Positions 43,253 to 52,004 of a DNA stretch of 64,000 nt are shown in pieces. The notes below the pieces were generated by a model that saw only the letters and a list, made by a program, of their open reading frames with translations, was not told the DNA's origin and searched no databases. The stretch is from the NCBI GenBank assembly GCA_051648405.1, contig JBOFFC010000159.1, forward strand, positions 133,648 to 197,647, read 5' to 3'. The first letter of the stretch is position 1, and each line of letters begins with the position of its first letter. Origin of the DNA: JBOFFC01 sp051648405. Its GTDB lineage: Bacteria; Planctomycetota; Planctomycetia; Pirellulales; Lacipirellulaceae. Both the position numbers and the translations under genes were made by a program.

Positions 43253-45469
43253 TCACTCGCGATCTCCGGCGAGCGAGCGGGCCTTGCGGGCGATCGTCAC
43301 CAGCTCCTTGCGGCGGCCGTCTTCGTCGTCGCCGAGGGCGTCCGAAGCCCGCTCGATCACCGTCGCGTAAGTCGCGGCCGCTTTGTGCTCGGAGTTGCGG
43401 AGCACGAGCCCCAGCTCCGCCACCGCCGCGGCGAAGCGGAAGTCTTCGGAGGCGTCGTCCGAGCCGCCTCCATCGTCGGTCAGCACGAACTCACGCTTGG
43501 TGCTCGTGTCGCCGTCGGGTTGCTTCCAGCGGAGTTTCAGGGTTAGTAACTCGTCCGTAGCGTCGCCCGAAGGCTTCGGCGGCGCCGCGACGGTCGTCGC
43601 GTCTGCCTTCGGCTGGTACTTCAGCGGATCGGCCGGCGGGACGCCGACTTCGGCGCCCGCGGGGACCACCTCGTAGAGCGCCGTCACCGTGTGCCCGGCG
43701 CCGATGTCGCCGGCGTCCTTGCGGTCGTCGTTGAAGTCCTCCGTGCGGAGCATGCGGTTCTCGTAGCCGATCAGCCGATAGGCGGCGACACGGGCCGGGT
43801 TGAACTCGACCTGCGCCTTGACGTCCTTGGCGATCGTCACGAGCGTCCCCGAGAGCTGCTCGACGAGCACCCGCCGCGCCTCGCGCTCGTTGTCGATGTA
43901 CGCGTAGTAGCCGTTCCCCCGGTTCGAGACCGCCTCCATCATCGCGTCGTTGAGGTTGCCGCGACCGAAGCCGAGGACGGACAGGTAGACGCCGGTCTCC
44001 TTCGCCTTGCGCTCGACGAGGCGTTCGAGGTCGGCCGTACTCGTCGTGCCGACGTTAAAGTCGCCGTCGGTGCAGAGGATCACGCGGTTGACCCCCCCTT
44101 CGATAAAGTGGTCCTCGGCCACCTGGTAGGCGAGGCGGACCCCCGCCCCCCCCGCCGTGGAGCCCCCGGCGGCAAGCCGACCGAGGGCCGAGAGGATCGC
44201 GTCCAGCTTGTCGCCCGGGGTGCTGTCGAGCACAAGCCCTTCGGTCGAGGCGTAGACGACGATCGCGACGCGGTCGTTCTCCCCCAGCTCGCGGGTCATC
44301 GCCGTCAGCCCCTCGACCACCAGCGGCAGCTTGTTGGGTTCGTTCATCGAGCCCGACACATCGACCAAGAATACGAGGTTCGAGAGCGGCCGCTTATCGA
44401 CCGCCACCTCGCGCCCCTTGAGGCCGATCCGCACCAGCCGGTGCTCGGGCTTCCACGGGCAGGGGGCGACCTCCATCGAGGCCGCGAATGGCTCGTCGCC
44501 GTCGTCGGCGGGGCCCGCGTAGTCGTACTCGAAGTAGTTGACGAGCTCCTCGATCCGCACCGCGTCGGGTGGCGGGAGCGTGCCTCCTTTGAGCAGCATC
44601 TGGCGAACGTTCGAGTAGCTGGCCGTATCGACGTCGACCGAGAAGGTGCTGACCGCCTCGCCGCCGACGGCGCGGACGAACGGGTTTTCGTTGATCCTCG
44701 TGTACTGGTCGCCGCTTACGCCGGGGCCGTGGCCCTGTGGTGATGCCGTCCGCGATCGTGCATCGAAGGTGTAATACGGCGTGCCCACGGCGACATCACC
44801 CCATACTGTGGAACTGCTGCGTAACAACGGTCGCATCCCGACGGCGCCCGGGGCGCCCGACGACGGGGCGAGTTGACGGCCCACCTGTGGAGCGACTACG
44901 CCTTCCGCCAGCTCCCGCAAACGCAAATCTCGTGCTTCGATCATCTCCGCCGCGATGGTGGGGTCTACGCTCGCGGCCTTGACGTACTCGTTGACGCGAT
45001 TCCCGTTGGCGTCAACCGCCACCCTGTCGGCGAGGGGCTCACCGGCCGCGACGACGACTTCTGCTGCTGTTTGGGGCGGCGCCGTGGGCTTGCCGGCGTT
45101 CGGCTGAAATGGCTCGGCGGATAGATCACTCTGCGAGACAAACTCGCTGCGCCGCAAAATCTCTCGCTCTTCCGCCGGCTTCGCCGGCGCATCGACAACG
45201 ACCTGCCGCTTCGCGATTGGCCGTTCTTTGTCCTTCGTCGACTGCGTCGTCAGCAGCGCCGCCGACGCCCCCACCCCCACCAGCACCGCGGCGAGCGCGA
45301 GCTGCCGCCAATCGATCCGCCTCGTCATCACACGTTCCTCCGATAGGGCGCCCGGCGCGACGCTCGCCCGAGCGTCCTCGACGCGGCGCAGGATCCGCTC
45401 GCTCAGGTCGGGGGGCGTTTCCCCCCCGATCGCCTCGGCGAGCACACGGTCGATCAGGTCGTCGTTCAT
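43253..45469 (-). CDS. Membrane-anchored von Willebrand A protein (YfbK family, DUF3520)
   Basis: 738 residues. A 50-residue cytoplasmic N-terminus (DLIDRVLAEAIGGETPPDLS) precedes one membrane helix (LALAAVLVGVGASAALL, about 57-73), then a linker. Next comes the YfbK N-terminal vWF domain (YTRINENPFVRAVGGEAVST; FSVDVDTASYSNVRQMLLKG). The vWA domain has the MIDAS motif D-V-S-G-S-M-N near residue 370 and TDGDFNVGTTSTADLERLVE. A C-terminal DUF3520 region follows (VEFNPARVAAYRLIGYENRM). An ECF sigma gene lies 153 bases upstream on the same strand. The short cytoplasmic head before the helix resembles an anti-sigma binding segment, so it may restrain that sigma factor and sense through its periplasmic vWA domain. 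This is inference. Confidence 0.9.
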   Translation of the reverse strand: MNDDLIDRVLAEAIGGETPPDLSERILRRVEDARASVAPGALSEERVMTRRIDWRQLALAAVLVGVGASAALLTTQSTKDKERPIAKRQVVVDAPAKPAEEREILRRSEFVSQSDLSAEPFQPNAGKPTAPPQTAAEVVVAAGEPLADRVAVDANGNRVNEYVKAASVDPTIAAEMIEARDLRLRELAEGVVAPQVGRQLAPSSGAPGAVGMRPLLRSSSTVWGDVAVGTPYYTFDARSRTASPQGHGPGVSGDQYTRINENPFVRAVGGEAVSTFSVDVDTASYSNVRQMLLKGGTLPPPDAVRIEELVNYFEYDYAGPADDGDEPFAASMEVAPCPWKPEHRLVRIGLKGREVAVDKRPLSNLVFLVDVSGSMNEPNKLPLVVEGLTAMTRELGENDRVAIVVYASTEGLVLDSTPGDKLDAILSALGRLAAGGSTAGGAGVRLAYQVAEDHFIEGGVNRVILCTDGDFNVGTTSTADLERLVERKAKETGVYLSVLGFGRGNLNDAMMEAVSNRGNGYYAYIDNEREARRVLVEQLSGTLVTIAKDVKAQVEFNPARVAAYRLIGYENRMLRTEDFNDDRKDAGDIGAGHTVTALYEVVPAGAEVGVPPADPLKYQPKADATTVAAPPKPSGDATDELLTLKLRWKQPDGDTSTKREFVLTDDGGGSDDASEDFRFAAAVAELGLVLRNSEHKAAATYATVIERASDALGDDEDGRRKELVTIARKARSLAGDRE

Positions 45470-45541
45470 GAGAGTGGGCAGTGGGCAGAGGGCAGCGGGC
45501 AGCGAAGGATGAGTTGCGTGCAGGTGGTGGCGTCGCGAATC

Positions 45542-45564
45542 CCCCTCCCCCTCTAGGGGAGGGG
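45542..45564. promoter_or_regulatory. GC-rich hairpin between sigma factor and vWA gene
   Basis: Nine-base-pair stem CCCCTCCCC/GGGGAGGGG with a five-base loop in the 153-base gap. It could reduce read-through from the sigma gene into the vWA gene. A run of G/C-rich GGGCAG-type heptamers lies beside it at about 45476-45503. Confidence 0.5.
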
Positions 45565-45622
45565 TGAAGCGGGTACACGGATCGAAGCCTCCCTCGATTC
45601 GCCGCGGGTCGATGACCCGGGG

Positions 45623-46228
45623 CTAACCACCGACACGGCGCTCGATGCACTGGCGGATCACCTCGCGCGTTCGTCGGAGGAGGGTCTTCACCCCTTCGGC
45701 GCTCATCGCGAGGCGCTCGGCGCACGCTTCGCGCGACAGGTGCTCGCGGTACTGGAGGTCGATGGCGAGCCGTGCACGGCCTTCGAGCGTCTCGACGCAC
45801 AGCCGCGCGGCTTCGACCAGCAGCGACCAGCGGTCGATCGCGTGCGCGTCGTCCTCGGGGGCGACGAGCGACCGCCACACCCCTTCGGCCTGCTCGAAAT
45901 CACGCGGGTGGGCCTGCCGCTTCTGGCGGCGGCGGAGCTGCAGCAGGGTGTTCCGCGCCGTCGTGCGCAGGTAGGCCGCCGTCGCCGCCGCGGCGCGGGG
46001 CTCGAAAGGCCCCCGCACGAGGGTGAGGAACGCCTCCTGCGTCAGGTCGTCGGCCTCGGCGGCCGAAGCGCCCAGGTACCGCAGGTAGCGCCAAACGCCC
46101 GTTTGGTGCGTTCGGACGAGCTCCTCGATCGTCGGTCCGCTCGACGCGTTCACGGCGTCGGCCTGGGCCGTTTGCGGGGCTTCACTGGCTTCCAAAGGGA
46201 GCCTCGTTGACGAGATCGTGGTTGCCAT
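45623..46228 (-). CDS. ECF-type RNA polymerase sigma factor
   Basis: 201 residues from ATG 46228. Region 2 at about 35-75: VWRYLRYLGASAAEADDLTQ and E-A-F-L-T-L-V-R-G, the -10 recognition helix. Region 4 at about 140-195: RLAIDLQYREHLSREACAER and SAEGVKTLLRRTREVIRQCI, the -35 helix-turn-helix. The 30 residues before region 2 are disordered. No region 3, so group 4. The downstream vWA membrane protein is a candidate anti-sigma or effector. Target promoters cannot be read here. Confidence 0.9.
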   Translation of the reverse strand: MATTISSTRLPLEASEAPQTAQADAVNASSGPTIEELVRTHQTGVWRYLRYLGASAAEADDLTQEAFLTLVRGPFEPRAAAATAAYLRTTARNTLLQLRRRQKRQAHPRDFEQAEGVWRSLVAPEDDAHAIDRWSLLVEAARLCVETLEGRARLAIDLQYREHLSREACAERLAMSAEGVKTLLRRTREVIRQCIERRVGG

Positions 46229-46608
46229 GCCCCTAGGAGTGCTTGTGACGGGGCGTGGGGGTTCAAGATTCCCTGACGAAATCTCGTTGTTGTTTGCGCT
46301 CCCGGGGAGTCCCGCCCCCCCTCGCAGCCGGGCTACAATGCGGGCGGTCACTCCTTCTCTTGGGCGAATTGTCCAGAAGTAGGAGACAGGGGGGATATCA
46401 GGGGATCAGTGGGGATGGTCCGAATCGGGGCCGATTCGCTGCCGTTGGCAGGCGTCGAAGCACCAATGACCAATGACCAATGGCTGCCGCTTTCTGCCTT
46501 CTGCCTTCTGTTGGTCCATCCCCCCTTTATCCCCCGTCATCTCCCCCATCTCGTTCTCGTAAGCTCTCTGCTTCTAAGTTGAAGTCCTCCCCTGCCAAAA
46601 GGCGAACG
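46229..46608. other. 380-base intergenic region with heptamer repeats
   Basis: Divergent promoter space between the ECF sigma gene and the DUF1080 gene. It contains short tandem heptamers at 46463-46510 and G-rich GGGGAT motifs around 46390-46420. No gene on either strand looks real. In-frame extension of the DUF1080 gene back to 46480 would be encoded by the repeats and is rejected. Confidence 0.55.
46463..46510 (+). repeat. Two short tandem heptamer arrays
   Basis: CCAATGA occurs three times (the third ending in G) at 46463-46483. TTCTGCC occurs twice plus a partial copy at 46492-46510. Both heptamers resemble the short tandemly repeated repetitive sequences (STRR) scattered in cyanobacterial and some planctomycete genomes. 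They lie about 100 bases before the DUF1080 start. Confidence 0.8.
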
Positions 46609-47307
46609 ATGGCTACCGTACGGACCCGCTGGTTCTCCGCTGTGCTGCTCGCGACCGCCGCGACAGCCCCGGCGCTGGCTGACGAGGCCCCGCTGTTCAA
46701 CGGCGTCGATCTCGCAGGCTGGACTGCGGACGTTCCCGAGGCCGACGGCAAGCCCGACACCGCGCCGAGCTTCGCCGTGCGCGACGGGATGCTCGTGAGC
46801 CTCGGCAAACCGCTGGGGCACCTGGTGACCGACGCCGAGTACGGCGACTACCGCCTGGAGGTCGAGTACCGGTTCACAGGTGAGCCCGGCAACTGCGGAG
46901 TGTTGGTTCACGCGTCGAAGCCCCGCGTGCTGTACGGCATGTTCCCGCAGTCGCTCGAGGTGCAGTTGCAGTCGGGTGAGGCGGGGGACTTTTGGTGCAT
47001 CGGCGAGGACGTCTCGGTCCCCGACATGGAAGCCCGCCGCGGCCCGCGCGACACTTGGGGCGTGCTCGACGGCAAGGCGCGGCGGATCAAGAACCTGGTC
47101 GATGGCGCCGAGAAGCCGCTCGGCGAGTGGAACACGATGGTCATTGAGTGCCGCGGGGACGAACTTCGCGTGTGGGTCAATGACCAACTGGCGAATCACG
47201 GGTCGGGGTGCACCGCCTCGCGCGGCAAGATCGCCCTGCAGGCCGAAGGGACCGAGGTCGAGTTCCGCAAGCTCGAGCTGACGCCGCTCACCGACGCCGG
47301 CGAGTGA
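46609..47307 (+). CDS. DUF1080 (3-keto-disaccharide hydrolase-like) secreted protein
   Basis: 232 residues from ATG 46609. Sec signal WFSAVLLATAATAPALA. The rest is one concanavalin-like DUF1080 domain: PLFNGVDLAGWTADVPEADG, the buried sheet YGDYRLEVEYRFTGEPGNCG and V-L-V-H-A-S, IKNLVDGAEKPLGEWNTMVI, GKIALQAEGTEVEFRKLEL. DUF1080 domains hydrolyse or bind 3-keto-glycosides in other bacteria; the catalytic residues are not settled, so only the fold is claimed. It lies 41 bases before the cytochrome gene and may be co-transcribed with it. Confidence 0.88.
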   Translation: MATVRTRWFSAVLLATAATAPALADEAPLFNGVDLAGWTADVPEADGKPDTAPSFAVRDGMLVSLGKPLGHLVTDAEYGDYRLEVEYRFTGEPGNCGVLVHASKPRVLYGMFPQSLEVQLQSGEAGDFWCIGEDVSVPDMEARRGPRDTWGVLDGKARRIKNLVDGAEKPLGEWNTMVIECRGDELRVWVNDQLANHGSGCTASRGKIALQAEGTEVEFRKLELTPLTDAGE

Positions 47308-47348
47308 CCGCGAAGCGTGGACCCCAATCACCCCGCCGCGGGGCGTGG

Positions 47349-49424
47349 ATGCGAGTCGCTTTGTTTCTTCCTCGATCGCGCTTCGCCGCGGCGATGACCG
47401 TCTGCGCGCTCGCGCTGGCCTCCTTGCCGGGCCGAGGCGGCGAGGCCGTCCAGGGCTCTCCCGCCGGTCAAGCGCCCGCCGCCGCGACGCACCCGGACGA
47501 ATCCGCGTTCCGAGAAGCGGTCACCCCATTCTTGGAGGCGAACTGCTACGGCTGCCACGGTTACGGGGGCGCCGACGGGGGGGTGTCGCTCGACACGCTC
47601 GGCGGCGCGACCGACGAGAAACCGGCCCCGATCGACGCGATCCTCGCCGAGCGCACGACCTGGGTCGCCGTGTGGCGCAACCTCCGCGGCCACACGATGC
47701 CCCCGGCGTCGGAAGTGCGCCCCGAAGCGGCCGAGCAACAGCGGGTTCAGGACTGGATCGCGCGGGCCGTGTTCCGCCTTGACCCGGCAAACCCCGACCC
47801 CGGCAAGCCGGTCCTGCGGCGGCTCAATCGCCACGAGTACCGCCAGACGGTCAACGACTTGCTGGGGATCGACTACGACACGCACGAGGCGTTCCCCCCC
47901 GACGACACGGGGTACGGCTTCGACACGGTGGGGGAGGCGCTCGCCGTCTCGCCGCTGCTCGTTGAGAAGACGCACGAAGCGGCCGACGAGATCGCCAGTC
48001 AAGTCGTCGCGCGGGAGCTCGGCGGGGGTGAGCCGCGAAGGTTCGTGCTCGCCGGCGCGTTACCCGACAGACCGGCCGAGCGACGCGAAGCGATCGCCGC
48101 AGCGCTCGGCAAGTTCGCCGCGCGGGCGTTCCGCCGGCCGGTCGAGGAGGAGACGCTGGCGGCGCTCGTCGAGATCGCCACCGGCGACGGCCTCGAGGCG
48201 CCCCCGGGCCCGGGGCTCGAACGGGCGCTCGCGGCGATCCTCTCGTCACCGCGGTTCCTGTTCCGTGACGAAGGCCCGGCCGCCGAAGCGACCAGCGTCG
48301 CGGGCGCCACGTCGGCGCCTCTTGAGTCGTTCGCCCTCGCCTCGCGGCTCTCCTACTTCCTGTGGTCGACCTTCCCCGACGAGCGCCTGACGCAGCTCGC
48401 GGCCTCGGGAGAGCTCGCCGCGCAGTTCGACACCGAAGTCGATCGAATGGTCGCCGACGGGCGGAGCGTGCGGTTCGTCGAGTCGTTCGTGGGACAATGG
48501 CTCGCAACGCGCGAAGTCCCGGCCATGAACATCGACGCCTACGCCGTCTTGGGGGAGGCTCACGGAGACCCCTACGAACGCTTCAACGGGGAGGTTCGCG
48601 ACGGCATGAAGCGCGAGACGGAAGCGCTCTTCGCCCACGTCCTCGCCGAGGACCTTGCCCCCACCGAGCTACTCACGGCGCGGTACACGTTCCTCACTCC
48701 GGCGCTCGCCGAGTTCTACGGCGTGGGACACCGGATTCCCGAGGGGACCGGTCAGTGGGACGTCGTGCGGGTCGAGCTGCCGCCCGAGAGCCACCGGCGG
48801 GGGGTGTTGACGCACGGCAGCTTCCTCGTCGCGACGTCGAACCCGACCCGCACGTCCCCGGTTAAACGCGGCCTGTTCGTCCTCGACAACGTGCTCGGCG
48901 TCCCCCCCCCTCCGCCGCCGCCGGACGTGCCGGACCTCGAGTCCGCGAAGTCCGCGACGGGAGACGGCGCCACCGCCCGACAACTGATGGAGGCCCACCG
49001 GGCCGACCCGCTGTGCGCGTCGTGCCACGCGCGGATGGACCCAATCGGCCTAGCGCTCGAGGGCTACAACGCCGTCGGCCTGTTCCGAGCCGACGAAGGG
49101 GGGAAGCCGATCGACACCTCCGGGCGGCTGGTGACCGGGGAAGAGTTCCACTCCGCCGACGAGCTCGCCGAGGTCCTCGCCACCTCGCGGCGGAGCGACT
49201 TCCTGCGGTGCCTTACCGAAAAACTGCTGGTCTACGCGGTCGGTCGCGGGGTGGAGTACTACGACGCCCCGACCGTCGATGCGATCGTCGCCTCGATGGA
49301 GCGCGACGGCGGAGGCCTGCGGCGCCTATTGCGCGAGGTGGTGGCGTCCCCCGCCTTCCAGAGGGTACGCTTAGTCGAAGCCGAGCCGCAGGACGCAGCG
49401 CCCGACCAGCAGGAGGGGACATGA
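47349..49424 (+). CDS. Planctomycete cytochrome protein with DUF1587/1595/1592/1588/1585
   Basis: 691 residues from ATG 47349, with signal AAAMTVCALALASLPGRGGE. A c-type haem site N-C-Y-G-C-H-G at about 70. Domain order: PVLRRLNRHEYRQTVNDLLG (DUF1587), KFAARAFRRPVEEETLAALV (DUF1595), LASRLSYFLWSTFPDERLTQ (DUF1592), THGSFLVATSNPTRTSPVKR with L-C-A-S-C-H-A-R-M-D (DUF1588), LRCLTEKLLVYAVGRGVEYY (DUF1585). Such proteins are abundant in planctomycetes, exported and linked to glycan use, but have no proven reaction. The stop overlaps the DUF1552 start (ATGA), which is the usual pairing. Confidence 0.92.
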   Translation: MRVALFLPRSRFAAAMTVCALALASLPGRGGEAVQGSPAGQAPAAATHPDESAFREAVTPFLEANCYGCHGYGGADGGVSLDTLGGATDEKPAPIDAILAERTTWVAVWRNLRGHTMPPASEVRPEAAEQQRVQDWIARAVFRLDPANPDPGKPVLRRLNRHEYRQTVNDLLGIDYDTHEAFPPDDTGYGFDTVGEALAVSPLLVEKTHEAADEIASQVVARELGGGEPRRFVLAGALPDRPAERREAIAAALGKFAARAFRRPVEEETLAALVEIATGDGLEAPPGPGLERALAAILSSPRFLFRDEGPAAEATSVAGATSAPLESFALASRLSYFLWSTFPDERLTQLAASGELAAQFDTEVDRMVADGRSVRFVESFVGQWLATREVPAMNIDAYAVLGEAHGDPYERFNGEVRDGMKRETEALFAHVLAEDLAPTELLTARYTFLTPALAEFYGVGHRIPEGTGQWDVVRVELPPESHRRGVLTHGSFLVATSNPTRTSPVKRGLFVLDNVLGVPPPPPPPDVPDLESAKSATGDGATARQLMEAHRADPLCASCHARMDPIGLALEGYNAVGLFRADEGGKPIDTSGRLVTGEEFHSADELAEVLATSRRSDFLRCLTEKLLVYAVGRGVEYYDAPTVDAIVASMERDGGGLRRLLREVVASPAFQRVRLVEAEPQDAAPDQQEGT

Positions 49425-50791
49425 GCAGCCCGTCGTTCCGACTCGACCGCCGCGTCTTCTTGCGCGGCCTGGGGGCGTGCGTTGCACTGCCGGCGCTGGA
49501 GCCACGGCTCGCCCGGGCGGCCGCCGCCGCTCAACCCACGCCGCTGCGGATGGCGTTCGTCTACACCCCCAACGGGGTGAACCTCGACAAGTGGCGGCCG
49601 ACGGGGTCGGGCGCCGACTACAAGCTCGGCGAGTCGCTCGCCCCGCTCGAGGCGTTTCGCAACGACTTGCAGTTTGTCGCCGGCCTCTCGCACCGCAACG
49701 CGACGCACGGCGGCGACGGGGCCGGAGACCACGCCCGCGCGAGCGCGACGTTCCTGACCGGCGAGCGGGCGTACAAGACCGGCGGCGCCGACATCCGCGT
49801 CGGGGTCTCGGTCGATCAAGTCGCCGCCGCGCAGGTGGGGCAGGGGACGCGCTTCGCTTCGCTCGAGCTCGCCTGCGACTCGTCGCGCAAGAGCGGCAGT
49901 TGCGACTCGGGCTACGCCTGCGCGTACCAGTTCAACCTCGCGTGGCGGTCCCCCACCTGGCCAGTCGCGGCCGAGGCGAACCCCCGCCACGTGTTCGAGC
50001 GCCTGTTCGCCGACGATTCGAGCGAAGCGGACCGTAAGGCGGCCCACGAGCGCGGGATTCGGCAGCGCTCGGTCCTCGACTTCGTAGCGGACGACGCCCG
50101 CCGGCTGAGCGGCCGCCTGGGCGCGGTCGATCGCCGCAAGTTTCAGGAGTACCTCGACGGCGTGCGCGACATCGAACGCCGTATCGAGCGCGCCGAGGCC
50201 CTGGGGGATAAACCCTCGGTCGAGTTCGAGAAGCCCACCGGCATCCCCGAGAGTTACCGCGAGCACCTACGGATGCAGTTCGACCTGCTCGCGCTGGCGT
50301 TCGCGACCGACTCGACGCGGATCGCCACGTTCGGCCTGGCGCACGACGGCAGCAACCGCAGCTTCCCCGAGGCCGACGTGGCCGACGGGCATCACGACCT
50401 GTCGCACCACCAGAGCGACACGGAGAAGCTCGACAAGATCGCCCGCATCGACCGCTTCTACGCCGAGGCCTTCGCCGACTTCCTCGGCAAGCTACGCGAC
50501 TCGCGCGACGCGGCCGGCCGGTCGCTGCTGGACGACTCGATGATCGTCTACGGCAGCGGCCTGGGGGACGGCAACCGCCACGAGCACAACAACCTGCCGG
50601 TGGTGGTGGCGGGGCGCGGTGGGGGCCTCGCTGCGGGTCGCGTGATCGACGTCGGCGATTGGACGCCGATGTCGAATCTCTACGTCTCGATGCTGCGGAA
50701 GATGGGGGTCACCGGCGATGCGGGGAGTCCGATAGAACGCTTCGGCGACTCGACCGGGGCCCTGGACCAACTCTGGTCGCCGACGGCGTGA
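49421..50791 (+). CDS. DUF1552 protein with twin-arginine signal
   Basis: 456 residues. Twin-Arg signal R-R-V-F-L-R-G-L-G followed by ACVALPALEPRLARAAAA, so it is exported folded by Tat. Body of the DUF1552 family (sulfatase-like superfamily): LRMAFVYTPNGVNLDKWRPT, GDHARASATFLTGERAYKTG, FQEYLDGVRDIERRIERAEA, H-H-D-L-S-H-H, YGSGLGDGNRHEHNNLPVVV. Histidine/aspartate-rich motifs suggest metal binding. Always found beside the DUF1592-type cytochrome protein; probably a pathway pair for an exported substrate. Reaction unknown. Confidence 0.9.
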   Translation: MSSPSFRLDRRVFLRGLGACVALPALEPRLARAAAAAQPTPLRMAFVYTPNGVNLDKWRPTGSGADYKLGESLAPLEAFRNDLQFVAGLSHRNATHGGDGAGDHARASATFLTGERAYKTGGADIRVGVSVDQVAAAQVGQGTRFASLELACDSSRKSGSCDSGYACAYQFNLAWRSPTWPVAAEANPRHVFERLFADDSSEADRKAAHERGIRQRSVLDFVADDARRLSGRLGAVDRRKFQEYLDGVRDIERRIERAEALGDKPSVEFEKPTGIPESYREHLRMQFDLLALAFATDSTRIATFGLAHDGSNRSFPEADVADGHHDLSHHQSDTEKLDKIARIDRFYAEAFADFLGKLRDSRDAAGRSLLDDSMIVYGSGLGDGNRHEHNNLPVVVAGRGGGLAAGRVIDVGDWTPMSNLYVSMLRKMGVTGDAGSPIERFGDSTGALDQLWSPTA

Positions 50792-50866
50792 AGCCGCTCG
50801 CGGCTTAGCCGGTTGTCGCGAGCCTCGCGCAGAGACGCGGAGTCGCAGAGGAAAGCGGCGCCGCGC

Positions 50867-51751
50867 TCAGCGCGAACGCCGCGACCGCAGCATCCAGGTC
50901 AGCACACCAGCGAGCGGCACGCACACCGCCGCCGTCGGCTCGGGGACGGCGGTGATCGTGATGCTGTTGAAGAAGGCGTTGGGAGGATTGAGGGTCCCGG
51001 CATTGAAGTTGAAGAGCCGCACCGTCGATATCAGCGCGTTTTGAGCACCCGTCGGCGCGCTGATGAACCCGGTGACGTCGTACTCAAGGCCGGGCGTCGC
51101 GAGGCTATCGACCTGGAGGCGGAAGTCGCTGGCCGACAACCCCGGGTCGATCGCGGTCACTGTGTAGCGAATGACGAGCCCCTCGTCGGTGAACGGGACT
51201 CCCGTCAACGTTGGCGTGTTGAACGTCCCCACCGGTGATGAGACGGTGTAGCTTGAATCCCCGCCTTTGAAGAAGAACTCGAACAGGTTGCTCCCACTCG
51301 AGTTTTGAAGGCCGAATCCCACCGACCCGCCCGACTGAATGAAGCCCGTGTCGAGCGACAGCGTCAACTGATGATTGACCGACAGTCTCGTTGGGGTCGC
51401 GGTCGGGAGGTTGAACCCTCGGGACGCTTGGGTTAACGCGCCGCTGTTGGCGTAAAGACCCCAGGCTCGGCCTCCCGCGTTTGGGGAGTTGATGTCCCCG
51501 TCGCTGTTCGAGTCCCCGTCGCCGTTCGTGCGGCTGTCGCCCGCAAAGAACCCGGACTGCGATGACGTTCCGCCTGCCGTCAGATTCCACGCGGTGAAGC
51601 CCGTTCCGCCGTTGTCACCCGACGTCCACATGTCGTACACAGAGTTGCTCGCGTCGTCCGCGGCGACAACCGTGGCGACAGCTAACCCGGGAGTTGCAAC
51701 GATCACCGCGGCGAAGAACGCGAACGCAAGCACGAAACGAATCATGGCCAT
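50867..51751 (-). CDS. PEP-CTERM protein
   Basis: 294 residues from ATG 51751; a second in-frame ATG at 51745 is equally usable. Signal peptide RFVLAFAFFAAVIVATPGLA. The body is a 235-residue beta-sandwich-like extracellular domain rich in Gly, Ser, Asn (FTAWNLTAGGTSSQSGFFAG; NPPNAFFNSITI). Tail A-V-P-E-P-T, hydrophobic helix AAVCVPLAGVLTWML, R-S-R-R-S-R, the exosortase signal. An N-terminal T-S-x-D-N-G-G-x-G-F motif recurs in planctomycete PEP-CTERM proteins. Substrate or matrix function unknown. Confidence 0.87.
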   Translation of the reverse strand: MAMIRFVLAFAFFAAVIVATPGLAVATVVAADDASNSVYDMWTSGDNGGTGFTAWNLTAGGTSSQSGFFAGDSRTNGDGDSNSDGDINSPNAGGRAWGLYANSGALTQASRGFNLPTATPTRLSVNHQLTLSLDTGFIQSGGSVGFGLQNSSGSNLFEFFFKGGDSSYTVSSPVGTFNTPTLTGVPFTDEGLVIRYTVTAIDPGLSASDFRLQVDSLATPGLEYDVTGFISAPTGAQNALISTVRLFNFNAGTLNPPNAFFNSITITAVPEPTAAVCVPLAGVLTWMLRSRRSR

Positions 51752-52004
51752 CGAAACCCGCGGGGGACCCGGGTGGCGTCGAGGAAGGGGAAGAGGTCAG
51801 AAGGAGGAGTCGCTTGACTGAACGCGTACACTAACCACCCCACCGGGGGGTGGTCAACGGATTCGCGGGAAAAATCGTGACAATCGCACCTGTCAGGCGC
51901 CACAATAAGGTCCGGCCTTCGGCGGGGGTCGCGGGCGGGGGGAACGCCTTGTGGATAACCGCACGCGAGGCGACCACGACCCTCTCGGACCCGAGGCCCG
52001 CTCG

